Positions 12,092-24,653 are shown, counted from the first letter of the stretch. The stretch is 64,000 bases of DNA from Jacaranda mimosifolia (GCA_018894105.1 CM032124.1:4759501-4823500), one strand, 5' to 3'. The notes: generated by a model from the sequence alone, not told the origin. Numbers and translations are program-made.

Positions 12092-13300
12092 ATGGCCACC
12101 AACAAAACTGTTGCATTGAAGATGACTACCTCAAATTTCATAAATACAAGAGCAAGAAGTGTTGGCGTCACCACAAGGAGTATTGCCAAAAAGTCGCAAT
12201 CATCTATGAAGATAAATCATTCACTTGAAGTTGTGGAAAAGGCATTGTTGCATGCTATTGATACTAATGAAGGTGGTGGAGACTCAATGGAAGAATCAAC
12301 AGTATCTACTCCTCGTTCAACCTCAAGTTCCTTAAGCATAGCGCCAATGATGGTGACGAGTGCTTCAACTTTGGAAGAGCAAATTGCTAATTTGATGAAG
12401 ATTATTAAAGGGCTAGCAAAGTATGTCAAAGAGCAAAATTCTCAAATCTCTAGGTTGATGAACAAGGTGGATAATGCTGAGACTAGTCGTATGATGTAGA
12501 AACAAATAGAGGCTCAAAATGAAGTCGAAACATCCATAAAGAGGCTGCCAGTTGAAAATGAAAAGCCTAAAACAAAGGAACTGCAAGTTTCCACCAATGG
12601 ACTAATTCCTGTTGACCAGCTGCGGGAGTTTATCATGGGAACTATCAAAGACAAATTTGAAGGAAGCTCTAAGTCATTTATGACTTATTCCAAGCCATAT
12701 ATTCAAAGGATTGACAACTTAAAGATGTCAACTGGTTATTAGCCACCAAAGTTCCAGCAATTTGATGGCAAAGGCAATCTAAAGCAGCATGTGGCGCATT
12801 TCATTAAAACTTGTAACAATGCTAGGACATATGGAGATTACTGAGTTAAGCAATTTGTTCAATCCTTGAAGGGCGATGGTTTCGATCCGTACACTGACTT
12901 AGAAGCAGGCTCAATTGATAGTTGGGGACAATTGGAGCAAGAATTTCTTAATTGTTTCTATAGTACCCAAAGAATAGTTAGCATGATCGAACTCAACAAC
13001 TCCCGCCAATGGAAACAAGAGCGAGTCTTTGATTACATTAATCATTTGAGAAACTTAAGCCTTAATTGCAAAGATAGATTGTCTGAGATGTGCATTCAAG
13101 GGATGCATTGGGGACTTTGATATATTCTACAAAGAATTCAACCCAAAACATTTGAAGAATTAGCTACTCGAGCCCATGATATACAGTTAAGCATGTTTGC
13201 GGCATAGAAGGGCCACCAATTCAAGAGTCTCGTAAGTCTAAGGAAAGCAAGAATTCAAGAAATAGGGCAAACCTCTTGCTAAGGACCAGAGTAAAGAAGC
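12092..13300 (+). pseudogene. gag: Gypsy-2 gag (broken)
   Basis: Starts with ATG 12092. The first 135 codons include a coiled-coil-like stretch (LEEQIANLMKIIKGLAKYV). A stop at 12497 is followed in the same frame by the capsid region, with FQQFDGKGNLKQHVAHFIKT near 12750 and GSIDSWGQLEQEFLNCFYS near 12910, typical of the plant retrotransposon gag domain. Further stops lie near 12740, 12842 and 13118. Tryptophan codons have become TAG or TGA at several places, consistent with cytosine deamination in a methylated element. Confidence 0.85.
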
Positions 13301-13469
13301 TATGGTGGTGTATGCAACGCCCATCAAGTTTCATATGAAGGTAGAAAGCACAAAGGACAAAAGGAAGGATGTCTCCCAAGAAAGAAGACAAAGAAAATTA
13401 ACTTTAAAGGAGATGTAGGCTAAGACATACCCATTCCTCAATTCAGATGTCTCTGGAATATTTGATGAT

Positions 13470-16400
13470 TTGCTAAATGCAAATCTCATTGAATTACCTA
13501 AAATAAAGCGACTTGAAGAAGATGGGAAAATTGATGACCCAAAATATCATAAGTACCATTGGTTGGTAGGTCACCCAATCCATGGCGGCTTTGTATTCAA
13601 AGATAAAGTGATGCAATTAGCCCGACAAGGAAAAATCTCACTTGAGGAAGATAATGCTACCTTAAATCATGCTACTATCGAGATTGAAAAGGGTTTACTT
13701 GGTGATCACAACAGTAATATTGCGTGCTACATTATAAGTGAAGAAAGGATCTCTTCTAGTATAGCATGTTTATCTAATGAAGAAAATTATGATGTGATTG
13801 AGAAGTGCATGTTGGCAATGACTTTCACTGAAGAAGACTTGTTGCTTGTCTCCAAGCCCCACAATAGGCCACTATTGGTAACTGGCTATGCTCATGAGCA
13901 GAAAATAAATAGAATTTTAATTAATGGAGGCTCTGCAATCAATATCTTGCCATTGCATGTGTTGAAGGATTTAGGAATCCCCGTAGATGAATTGACAAAC
14001 AGTCTCCTAATGATCTAAGGGTTCAATCAAAGGGGTCAAAGGGCTCTTGGAATAATAAAGGTAAAGTTATTGATGGACGATATGTCATCAACAGCATTAT
14101 TTCGTGTTATAGATGCCAAGATGTCAGATAATATGCTTTTAGGCTGACCTTAGTTACATGAAAATGGTGTAATTCCTTCTACTTGGCACCAATGTTTCAA
14201 GTACTGTCGAGAAGGTGTGGTAAAGAAAGTGCTTGGAGATAGAAAACCTTTCACTGAAGCTAAATCACACTTAGCAGATGCTAAATACTATACTAAAAGT
14301 ATGAAAACTGCTAAGGCTAAAGAATAAGAGAAATCCAAGCAACAAGATGATCTCGATGGAGGAAACAATGTTAAAGACTTGACTCTAGCATGTAGCACTA
14401 AAGACACATAAAGAGAGAGTCACCTCTGGTAGGATTTGAGTCATTGAAAGAATTGACATTTCCTCTAACCAAGCTTGATATGAAAAAGCCATCCCCTCAG
14501 CTGCTAAAAGCGTTTGTTCACGCAACTCAAGGAGTCGAGAAGGAACACGAAGAATCTCTGCATCTTCAAAATGAGAGTTGCTTTGATCCAAAAGCTTATA
14601 AATTTCTTGTCAAAGTTGGATACAATCCACAAGAACATTCCATTTTGGGAAAACTCCCTTCTGAGGCTTCTGGAAAGCAAACGTATGGGCTTAACACCAC
14701 CTAAAAGATATTGAAGAAAAAGGGTCATAGTGTTCAAAGCTCTCAAACGAGACTTGGATTTGTCCCTTATAATCCTATTCGTATTGCGATTATGAGAGCT
14801 AGTAGTAATCATATAGTTGGAGAGGAATTTTCCTCAACAAATGACGTTTTTGATGAAAATGGGAAGAAAGTCCCACGAATCTCAATTTTTGATAGACTTG
14901 GAAAGTGGCGGCATGAAAGAACCTATAATCAGAGATTGAATTCATCCAAAATGCTAAAATATTTGAAGTGGGTTAGCGAACAAAAAAGCTGAGTTCAATT
15001 TCCTTCACACATGAAACGGTGCTCTATTTTGAATATATCATGTGGTAGAGCCTTGAAGGTTAAATTACAAACCATTATCTTTCACACGAACTCAAATAGA
15101 CGAAGAAGATGATAGAGAAAGTACGGCCTCTTCATGTCATATTGTTGATAATACTAGTCGGCCAACTCATCAAAATGCTATAGATCGTCTTTTCAGGCAA
15201 ATCTTCAGGCTTGTCCGCAGTTGTTACATAAGTGAAATAGATGGTGTCATGAAGACGGTTCATATAAGAAGAAATGGTGGAAAATACGGGCATGCGTGGA
15301 ATTCAAGAAGATTGAGCCCGTGGAAGAGGATATTACGCCAGCATACCATATTACTTTGAGTGAAGAATTGTTTATTAAAGAAGAAAATGCTAAAATTGCC
15401 CATCTTAAGTTCAAAGAAAGTGTTAAAGCCACTGTAGGTGAATTGAAAGAGATCAATTTAGGTGATGCCAATGACCCTCGGCCTATCTACGTTAGTACTT
15501 TGTTGACTGCTGAGGAAGAAGAATATATGTTGAGTTATTATATGAATTCAAAAATGTATTTGCATGGTCGTGCAAAGAGATGCTTGATTAGATCTAAAGG
15601 TGGCAGTCCATCATCTATCAATAAAGTAAGGAACTCGTCCAGTCAAACAAGCTTAACGGCCATTCCACCCCGAACTGGTTCTTTTAATTGAAGCTGAAGT
15701 AAACAAGCTCATCGAGATTGGGTTCATTCAAGAAGTCAATTATCCAACATGGATCTCCAGCATTGTCCCAGTTAGGAAGAAAAATGGCCAGATTCGAGTT
15801 CGTGTTGACTTTAGGGACTTGAATGGTGTTTGTCCTAAGTATGATTTTGCTGAACTCATGATTGATGCCACCACAGGGCATGAAGCACTATCATTTATGG
15901 ATGGATCATCTGGGTATAATCAAATACGTATGTCACTAAAAGATGAGGAGTTGAGGGCATTTCGCACTCCTTAGGATATATACTGCTATAAAGTGATGCC
16001 GTTTAGGTTGAACAATGTTGGTGCCATATATCAAAGAGCTATGCAGAAGATTTTTGATGATATGCTCCACTAGAACATTGAATGTTATGTTGATGACGTG
16101 ATTGTTAAGTCCAAAAGGTGAGAAGATCATCTCCAAGATTTAAGACAAGTTTTTGAGCGCCTAAGAAAATATCAACTTAAAATGAACTTATTAAAATGTG
16201 CATTTGGTGTTACATCGGGGAAGTTTTTAGGATTCATCGTTCGTCATCGAGGCATAGAAATCAAGCAAGCAAAGATTGATGCAATTTTGAAAATGCCAAA
16301 ACCTTAAAACATACATGAACTCAAAAGCTTGCAAGGAAAATTAGCTTATCTTCGAAGATTCATATCAAATTTAGCTCGTAGTGTCAGCCATTGAGCCTTT

Positions 16401-18714
16401 TTATGAAGAAAGGCATTCCATTTAAATGGGATGAAGCTTATAGCAATGCTTTTAAGAGTACAAAATCTTATTTGATGAGGCCTCCTATATTGGTCGCACC
16501 AGTACCTGGACGCCTGCTAATCCTTTATATCGTTGCTCAAGAATGTTCTGTTGGAGCTTTATTAGCATAGGAAAATGATGAAGGAAAGGAAAATGTCTTG
16601 TACTACTTAAACAGGATGATGATGCCAAATGAGGTGAAATACTCGCCAATTGAGAAAATATATTTGACTCTAATTTTTGCAATTCAAAAGCCGAAATCAT
16701 TATTTTCAAGCTCATATTGTACGTCTTGTCTCAAAGGCAAATCCATTAAAATATGTCATGTCGAAACCCGTCATATCTGACAGACTCGCAAGGTGGTACC
16801 TTCAATTGCAACAATTTGAGATTGTCCATATTCTGCAGAAGGCAGTAAAAGGGTAAGTTTTGGCTGACTTCTTGGTTGATCACCCTATCTCTGCTGAGTG
16901 AGAATTATCTAATGATCTACCTCATAAAGATGTCTTGATAGTTGAAATTACACCTCCTTGGAAGATGTACTTTGATAGAGCATCCCATACAGAAGGAGCT
17001 GGTGCTGGAGTTGTATTCATCACATCTGATGACGAAGTATTACCATATTCCTTCACTTTAACTGAAAATTGTTCCAACAACGTTGTTGAATATCAAGCTC
17101 TTATTCTTGGGTTGGAGATGGCAGTTGACATAAAACAATTTCATCTTAAAGTCTATGGACATTCTAAGTTGGTGGTCAACCAGTTGCTTGAATCATATGA
17201 AGTCAAGAAGCCTGAGTTACTCCCATACTTTAATTATGCAAAGAGACTCACTGGATGGCTTGGGAATGTAGAAATCGAACATGTGCCAAGGAAGGAAAAA
17301 TAAGCAAGCTGATGCGTTAGCTAAATTGGCCTCTTCACTTGCCATACCTGAAAGTGAAGTGCGTATTCCAATATATAGAAATTGTGTTGTGCCGCCAATT
17401 TTTGAGGATGAGGAACATGAAGAAGATGAAAACCATGTCGTTCAAGTGTGTATGAGATAGAGAAGGAAGATTGGTGCCAACCAATCATGGATTATTTGAA
17501 GTATGAGAAGTTACCTAATAATCCACAGCAAAGAGTTGATATCCGAGTCGCGCGGTGCGCTTTATCTATTATAAACGTGTGCTTTATAGACAGTCATTTG
17601 ATGGAGTCTTCTTGCGATGTTTAGGTAATAATGAAGCTATCCAAGTCATGGAAAAAGCTTATTTTGGAGTTTGTGGTGCCCACCAGTCAGGTCCAAAATT
17701 ACATTTTTAAATAAAAAGAATAGGCTACTACTAGCTAACAATGGTAAAAGATTGTATAGATTATGCTCAAAGATGTCAAGCTTGCCAATTTCACGCAATT
17801 TTAATTCACGAACCACCCGAGCCATTACATCCAACTGTTGCTTCATGGCCATTTGATGCTTGGGGATTAGATGTGGTTAGGCCTATGACAAAGTCTTCTG
17901 TTGGGCACATGTACATATTAGCTGCGATAGACTATTTCTCTAAGTGGACTGAAGCAATCCCCCTCAAAGAAGTAAAGAAGGGAAATGTTGCTGACTTTAT
18001 CTGCATCAACATTATATATCGCTATGGGGTTCCTCAATACATAATCATTGATAATAGAAAGCCCTTTAGTAATAGTCTGATAGATAAATTTTGTTAGAAA
18101 TTCAATTTTAAGCAGAGGAAATCTTCCATGTACTATGCTGCGGCTAATGGTCTTGCTTAGGCATTCAATAAAACTCTGTGCAATTTGCTGAAGAAAGTAG
18201 TCTCAAAGTCAAAGAGGGATTGGCATGACAGGATCGAAGAAGCTTTTTAGGCATATCGAACTACTCATAAAACACCTAGACAAACAACTCCGTATTCATT
18301 GGTTTATGGTGTTGAAGTTGTTTTACCTCTTGCAGCAAATTCCATCATTAAGAGTAACCATACAAGAAGGATTGACTGAGGAAGAAAATGCACACTTACG
18401 TCTTGAAGAATTGGAGTCCCCTGATGAGAAAAAGGTTGGAAGCACAACAAAGACTTGAATGTTATCAAGCTAGACTCTCTAGAGCCTTTAGTAAGAAAAT
18501 GTAATCACGATCTTTTCAAGTTGGAGATTTGGTGCTCGCTGTGAGAAGGCCCCTCATCATGACTCATAGAACTGGGAACAAGTTCACATCAAAATGGGAT
18601 GGTCCTTATGTTGTCAAAGAAGTTTATAAAAATGGCGTATATAAGTTGGTTGCTGAAGATGAATTAAGAATTGGCCCTATAAATAGGAAGTTCTTGAAGC
18701 GATACTATGCATAA
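13470..18714 (+). pseudogene. pol: Gypsy-2 pol: protease, RT, RNase H, integrase (broken)
   Basis: The protease-like region has ILINGGSAINILP (about 13915; usual D-G-G-S has N for D). Reverse transcriptase lies at about 15690-16400, with DFRDLNGVCPK near 15810, CYVDDVIVKSK near 16085 and GKFLGFIVRHRGIEI near 16220. RNase H at 16935-17303 has YFDRASHTEGAGAG and NNVVEYQALILGLEMA. Integrase at 17741-18480 has CQACQFH, the D of WGLDVVRPM and the D of IIIDNRKPFSN; the expected third acidic residue region is broken (NGLA-stop-AFNKTL). The C-terminal part (18529-18714) ends RKFLKRYYA. At least fifteen stops or frameshifts are present. Order and motifs are those of Ty3/gypsy. Confidence 0.9.
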
Positions 18715-19235
18715 AGTTGAGAGATTGCTCCTTGATGCACGACCCTAAACAGCATGTTGCTCCTTAATGCCGAGCCTAAACTACATGTTGCTCCTGACCC
18801 GCATGAGTATAAACTGTAAACGGTACCCACCAAAGGTAATGCATGCGGATAAACTATTAACTTCACCAAAAGTAGTGTATGTGGATAAACTGCTAACTTA
18901 CTCTACCAAAGGTAGTGCATGTGGATAAACTGCTAACTTATCCCACCAAAGGTAGCGCATGTGGTTAAACTGCTAACTTATCCCACTAAAGGTGTTTTAT
19001 GTGGTTAAAATATTAAATACCCTACCTAGTCTAAGATGGTTAAGCAATGGATACTCCTGGTCCGCATGAGTATAAACTGTGAATAGCACCCGCACCCCTA
19101 AAATGATGCTTTCTTTGAACTAAGTTATGACTTGATCCCTTTATTGGGCACGTAGGCAGCTTAGATATTCTCTAAGTTCCGTCATGAATTTATTTTAAAT
19201 TATATTTTTTCCTTTATTTAAAAAAAATAAAAAAA
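18659..19235 (+). repeat. Tandem duplication unit A (pol end plus 3' repeats)
   Basis: The stretch from the pol codons GAATTAAGAATTGGCCCTAT to the T/A-rich tract before 19236 is repeated as 19236-19850. Both units contain the pol terminus, a 'GATTGCTCCTT' motif block and a run of roughly 40 bp repeats. The copy at 19236 repeats the last pol codons downstream of the real stop. Confidence 0.8.
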
Positions 19236-19680
19236 TGAATTAATAATTGGCCCTATAAATGGGAAATTCTTGAAGTGATACTATGTATAAATTTGGGAGA
19301 TTGCTCCTTAACGCACGAGCCTAAACTGCATGTTGCTCCTTGACGAGCGAGCATAAACTGCATATTGCTTCTGACCCGTATGAGTATAAACTCTGAACGG
19401 TACCCACCAAAGGTAGCGCATGTGGATAAACTGTTAATGGTACCCACCAAAGATAGTGCATGTGGATAAACTGTTAACGGTACCCACCAAAGGTAGTGCA
19501 TGTGGATAAACTGCTAACTTATCCCACCAAAGGTAGTGCATGTGGATAAACTGATGCTAACTTATCCCACCAAAGGTAGTGCATGTGGTTAAACTGCTAA
19601 CTTATCCCACCAAAAGTATTTTATGTGGTTAAAATATCAAATAACCCACCTAGTCTAATGTGGTTAAGCAATGGATACTC
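18830..19680 (+). repeat. Roughly 40 bp tandem repeats in gypsy-2 3' region
   Basis: About ten copies of a unit containing CACCAAAGGTAGTGCATGTGG and AACTGCTAACTTATCC, in two arrays (18830-19010 and 19390-19625) separated by the larger duplication. Tandem repeats between integrase and 3' LTR are common in Tat and Ogre type elements. Confidence 0.85.
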
Positions 19681-19849
19681 CTGGCCCATATGAGTATAAA
19701 CTATGAATGGCACCCCCTCCCAAAATGATGCTTTCTTTGAACTACGTTATAACTTGATCCCTTTATTGGGTATGTAGGCAGCTTAGATATTCTCTAAGTT
19801 CAATCATGAGTTTATTTTAAATTATATTTTTTCCTTTATTTAAAAAAAT

Positions 19850-20460
19850 AAAAAATAAAAAAAATAGTTTAGTTGTTTTTATTAAAGTTTGAGTTTTTTT
19901 AGTAGTTTAATTGTTTTTATTAAGTTTGAATTTTTAGTTTGTTAAGTTTAAAAAAAAGAAGAAGAAAACATCTTAGTTGTTTGAGTTAATTAGTTTGTTG
20001 AGTCAAAAAAAAAAAAAAATAGTTTAGTTGTTTTTATTAAAGTTTGAGTTTTTTTTAGAAGTTTAATTGTTTGAATTTTTAGTTAGTTAAGTTTAAGAAT
20101 ATATATATATATATATATATTTCTTTTTTTAGTTGTTTTTATTAAGTTTGAGTTTTTAGTAGTTTAATTGTTTTCATTAAGTTTGAGTTTTTAGTTTGTT
20201 AAGTTTAAAAAAAAAAAAGAAGAAGAAAAAGTTTTAGTTGTTTGAGTTAATTAGTTTGTTGAGTCAAAAAAAACAAAAAAAAAAAATAGTTTAGTTGTTT
20301 TTATTAAAGTTTGAGTTTTAGTTTGTTAAGTTAAAAAAAGAAAAAAAAATTAGTTGTTTGAGTTTTTTTTTAAGTTTTAAAAAAAAAGCGGTTTTAGTTG
20401 TTTGAGTTTTAAAAAAAATCTATTATGTAATCTAAAAAAAATATAAATAAATAAATGCAG
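19850..20460 (+). repeat. Low-complexity T/A-rich repeats
   Basis: Repeated 'TTTAGTTGTTTTTATTAAGTTTGAG' type units of 60-130 bp alternating with A runs and an (AT)n tract at 20099-20120. No coding sequence. Confidence 0.8.
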
Positions 20461-20495
20461 CATAGTTTATTTTTTAAAAGAGAGATAGAGAGGGA

Positions 20496-21077
20496 GAGCA
20501 ACAAGTTCTAAAGAATTTTCAAATAAAAGGACTCAAGTTCTTCAGTTTTTTTCCTGACAGCTTCCAAGTGTTCCATTGAAGTTCGTAAATTCTCAACCAC
20601 TTGATTACTCAATGGAAGAGTACTCTTGATAACAGTAATTTTCTCTTCAATCTCATGAATTTTAGCTTGAGCACTTTGAAGAAGTCATTGTCGGTGTTTC
20701 AATGATGAAGTCAAATTCTTTTTGCATTCGTTCAAGTTATCAACCTCCTTTCCAACACATTCTAACTCTTCTTGGGTGGATTGAATTTGATTTACTTCTT
20801 TACTTTTTCTAGTTTGAGCATTATAGAGATGATTTGTGGCTTCATCTAAGTGTTGTACGAGAAGCTCATTGGATGTTTTCTCAAAAAATGCTGACTTTGC
20901 TCCATCATAAGTGATGGCATTGTCAAATAATATTTGCAATAATTCTTCTACATTGGAGATGTTAAATTTGTTGAAGTCTCTCATTGATTCAAGCACAAAT
21001 TGAACACTATCTTTAATAGATGAGAAGGAGTCAAGTGGAGTATTTGCTATTCTCTTGCGAAGGCCATCCCACAACAT
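20496..21077 (-). pseudogene. Antisense coiled-coil ORF of gypsy-2
   Basis: On the strand opposite to pol, the frame from 21077 gives 130 residues beginning MLWDGLRKRIANTPLDSFSS, stops once near 20685, and continues in the same frame for about 60 residues (SAQAKIHEIEEKITVIKSTL ... EELESFYLKIL) to a stop near 20500. The second half is strongly coiled-coil (QSTQEELECVGKEVDNLNEC). The wording resembles ORFs linked to the plant mobile domain that occur in antisense between integrase and 3' LTR of Tat elements. The N-terminal part upstream of 21077 is not recognisable. Function unknown; one nonsense codon is visible. Confidence 0.6.
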
Positions 21078-21179
21078 TTGAAGATATTTTCTTTTTGATA
21101 ATTAAATGCAAACTCCACAACTTTATATATTGAAATTGGAGCACAAGGAGAGTTGATTTATTTGATGGTTGATGATAAA

Positions 21180-22060
21180 TTAGTACATTTGGAGGACAAT
21201 GGTGAATTGCCCCTAAAGCTTGCATATTGGAAATCTTGCTTGAAGAAGTCTCCTGGGATCAGCCCTCCATATAAAGCAAGTTTGTTAGTTCTCCATTAAA
21301 TTGAAAAGTATATCCCTCCCTGGCCTTGACTTCAATGAAATTACAACTCAATGTGGGTAGAAGAATTAGTTTGATTGATTGTTGATGATGAATTAATTCA
21401 TTTGAAGGACAATAGTGAGTCGCCCTTAAAGTTCACACCTTGCAAGTTTTGGGAACACTCCTCCGTAGAAAGCAAATTCATCACTCTTGGCCACTTAATG
21501 TATCTTTTGATGTATTAATTCACCATCAAATTAAGGAATATCTCTCGACTTGGCTTTGCCCTCAATGATGTTGTAATCCAATGTTGGCAGAAAAGTTAGT
21601 TCGTTGATGATGAATTAATTCGTTTGGAGGATAATAATGAGTTGCCCTTAAAGCCCACACCTTAGAAGTCTTGATCTCTTGGGTCTATTAATGTTGCAGC
21701 CTAATGTTGAAGAAGAATTGATTTGATTGATTGTTGATGATGAATTAGTTCGTTTGGAGGACAATAATGAGTTGCTCTTAAAGCACACACCTTGGAAGTT
21801 CTAATCTCTTAGGTCTATGAATGTTGTAATCTAATGTTGGCAGAAAAGTTAGTTCGTTGATGACGAATTAATTCATTTGGAGGACAATAATGAGTTGCCC
21901 TTAAAGCCCACACCTTGGAAGTTTTGATCTCTTGGGTATATTAATGCTGCAACCCAATGTTGAAGAACAATTAATTTGATTGATTGTTGATGACGAATTA
22001 GTTCATTTGGAGGATAATAATGAGTTTTCCTTAAAACCCACACTCTGAAAGTCTTGATCT
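21180..22060 (+). repeat. Imperfect repeats, about 128 bp unit
   Basis: Six copies of a block containing TTTGGAGGACAATAATGAGT and CCCTTAAAGCCCACACC, starting near 21188, 21400, 21620, 21750, 21876 and 22005. The last four are about 128 bp apart; the first two are more diverged and spaced about 215 bp. They lie upstream of the antisense ORF and have no obvious coding role. Confidence 0.8.
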
Positions 22061-22079
22061 CTTGGGTCCATTAAATCAG

Positions 22080-23084
22080 TCTTGGCTACTTTGCTGCATA
22101 TCTACCAATAAGGGGATTATAAGTAGTCAAAGTGTGCCTTTCTCCATAGGTTGATTCTTTTCATCAAGAATAATCAAGTGTTGTACTCTAGCGCCAGTAG
22201 AAACATCTTTAAAGTGAACCATGGTGCAACTTGCATGGATACGAGAAAAGCTAGTCAAGTTGTTGAGAAAGAAAAAAAAAAGGAAGAAAGGATAAAGATT
22301 GACGTGAAGAATGAAACAAAAACAAACAGTTGTATTCATGTATAATGCTCATGTGAATTGATGGAGAATCAAGTTGATAACAATGCTAAAATAATGGTAT
22401 ATGTTCAAAGAGGCATTTTATCAAATAGGAAGTGGGCATGCATAAAGTATTGAATAAATGAGAGAAAAGAAAATGTTTGGTACCCAACAATCAAGAACAA
22501 ATATCCAGCAATCAAGAGCAAATTTTCAGCAATTTAACAGAGCAAATTCTCAACAATTGGCAAAGCAAATTCTTGATGTGTTTGTTATATGATTTTGAGC
22601 TCATGATCAAGCCAATTTGTAGGTATTCATTTGCAGATATAGTGTTTGATTAAGACTCATACTCTTGATTTATTCATATCTCAATTCCACCGAGAATGAA
22701 ATTTTACAAGAAATGAATTCAATTTTGATAGAAGAAAAGAGAAATTCTGATGAGATGAAGCCTACAAGGAAAACTCACCGAAAGTGCTTGCTGTCAAAAC
22801 TCTGTGTCGCAGGAATCACATGATGCTATACTTTGGAATTTGTTTGAGTTGGAAATTGATTTTCTGAAGTGGACTTGGATTTCGAATCCTTGAAATTGGA
22901 AATGTTGACATGAATTTGGAAAGCCTTGATTTGGCTGTGTTTTCAAATCTAGTTGGAAAGGAAAAGGAATTTTGTGGGCCGCCACGAGAGAGAGAATTCT
23001 TCTGGTGTGAATTTCACTTCTAACACATGATTTTAGGCCTTTCATGTGAACTTTGATATGGAATTTTATTTGGCCCTCATTGAT

Positions 23085-23120
<36 letters not shown>

Positions 23121-23179
23121 TCAAATACTTCAAGTCTCGTCTCTTTTGGGATTGATTTACACCCCCTTCGTCAAGTCTT
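22080..23179. other. Gypsy-2 3' spacer without recognised gene
   Basis: Contains short repeats of 'CAGCAATCAAGAGCAAATT' type near 22490-22570 and an (AT)n tract at about 23088-23119. Reading frames of up to 83 codons show no recognisable protein. Confidence 0.5.
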
Positions 23180-23180
23180 G

Positions 23181-23192
23181 AAGTGGGGGCAT
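23181..23192 (+). other. Gypsy-2 polypurine tract
   Basis: The G-rich run AAGTGGGGGCA lies 1-2 bp before the 3' LTR, where plus-strand synthesis is primed. Confidence 0.7.
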
Positions 23193-23193
23193 T

Positions 23194-24176
23194 TATAAAT
23201 ATATTAAATTTTTGACCAATTGAAAAGTGATATGTGTAAAATAATATATTAAATATTAATTTAAAATTTTCTATTTAAATTTTGGGATATATTAAATTTA
23301 ATTTCAAAAGATAAATAGTCAATTTTAATAAATAATTTAGTATTTATTTGATATTCAAATCAAGTATTGACACGTGTCAAAGATGGAGTGTCTGCATCTC
23401 TCGACCAATTAAATTAAAGATATTTGATATTGATATTATCTTTTGATGTTTGATATTATCAAAATCAAATATATCTCTTAATATTTGATATTATTTTATC
23501 AAAGAGATAACCTTTGAAGGAGTTCAAGTCAATTAGAAATCTTCTATCAAACACTTATATAAAAGGGTGATTCCAGCTCATTTGACACAACACAAATTTC
23601 AGAAGACGAGAGAAACTTTGAAGGAGTCCAGCAATTCTCTCAAACAAATTCAATGAGATCCACGACGTTCAAGGTGTTCTTCGAGGAATTAATATATTTT
23701 TGGCATTTGATTCGAGATTAAGGTGCGAAGCCCTTGAATTGGCATTATTTTTGTTCAAGGGGATCCACAACATTCAAGGCGTTCTTTGCGAAATCCATAT
23801 ATTTTTGGCATTTGATTTGAGATTAAAGTGCGAAGCCCCCAAATTGGCGTTATTCTATTCAAATCAAATTCAAAGGAGATTCACGGTGTGCAAGGTGTTC
23901 TTTAAGGAATCCATATATTTTTGGCATTTGATTCGAGATTAAGGTGCGAAACCCCCGAATTGGCTTTATTCTATTCAAATCAAATTCAAAGGAAATCCAC
24001 GGCATTTAAGGCATTTTCCGCAGGGCTCAAGATTATATTTGGAATGGAAGAATTAGAGGATTAGATTAGAGATAGAATCCACATTTGATTAATTGATTTT
24101 GATTTTAATTTTATTTGTACAATTTTTTCTTGTTTTGTAATTTTAATTTTTACAAACAAGAAAATTTGTTGTTACA
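23194..24176 (+). repeat. Gypsy-2 3' LTR
   Basis: 983 bp, pairs with 11065-12023. It ends TTGTTACA followed by the ATAAA target duplication. The 24 bp length difference comes from indels, and several substitutions are visible, so the insertion is not recent. Confidence 0.9.
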
Positions 24177-24181
24177 ATAAA

Positions 24182-24238
24182 TTCCCTCAATTTTGTGTCC
24201 ATTCTTCATGGAATGAAGGAGAACTCATCAAGTCATGA
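24182..24238 (+). pseudogene. NLR-1: last codons and stop, displaced by gypsy-2
   Basis: If the gypsy element and one ATAAA copy are removed, the frame ending ...DYIKQIQGYK at 11064 continues here as FPQFCVHSSWNEGELIKS and a TGA at 24236-24238. NLRs of this group commonly end with a KQIQE-like motif followed by a short tail with an HSSW-like sequence. The match of frame, target duplication and motif makes this the original 3' end of the gene. Confidence 0.8.
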
Positions 24239-24329
24239 CTGATATCTAGAACTCATTTGGGCACCATTCTTCCTGAAATGAAGGGGAACTCATCAAGTCA
24301 TGATTGTTATCTGGAACTCATTTGGGCAA
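24200..24329 (+). repeat. 65 bp tandem duplication over NLR-1 stop
   Basis: Two units (24200-24264 and 24265-24329), each starting CATTCTTC and ending CTCATTTGGGCA, differ at about six positions. The first unit contains the last NLR-1 codons and the stop. Confidence 0.9.
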
Positions 24330-24653
24330 TTCGTCACTACTACAAGCTTTTTCACAAGTTTTTCTTTAACTTTTTCTGTATATTGGGAACATATACTGTA
24401 TTAACATATTAGTTGTCAGAGTGTATTATGTGTATGCCGAGTTATTTGCATTGATACATGATATTTTAACTTGAGCATGAGAAATCATAAGTTAATTTGT
24501 TTCATTAATGGCTTGTATGTGCATCCGTTTAATCGGAGTTCCTCCACTCACTTATATCTAGTTGATTTTAATTGCTCAATAAATTGATGTTGACGATGTT
24601 ACCAAGAGTTTAAATTAATCTAACAATATATTTCTTGAAATTATGATTGATAG

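Larger units (their letters stand above)
11065..24176 (+). mobile_element. 13.1 kb Ty3/gypsy element (Tat-like), inserted in NLR-1
   Basis: LTRs at 11065-12023 and 23194-24176 enclose a primer binding site, gag, protease, reverse transcriptase, RNase H, integrase, a long 3' spacer with tandem repeats and an antisense ORF, and a purine tract. The flanks carry an exact 5 bp target duplication, ATAAA at 11060-11064 and 24177-24181. The integrase-to-LTR spacer of about 4.4 kb with an antisense coiled-coil ORF is typical of Tat-lineage gypsy elements. Pol contains many stops. The element lies in the final codons of NLR-1. Confidence 0.93.
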
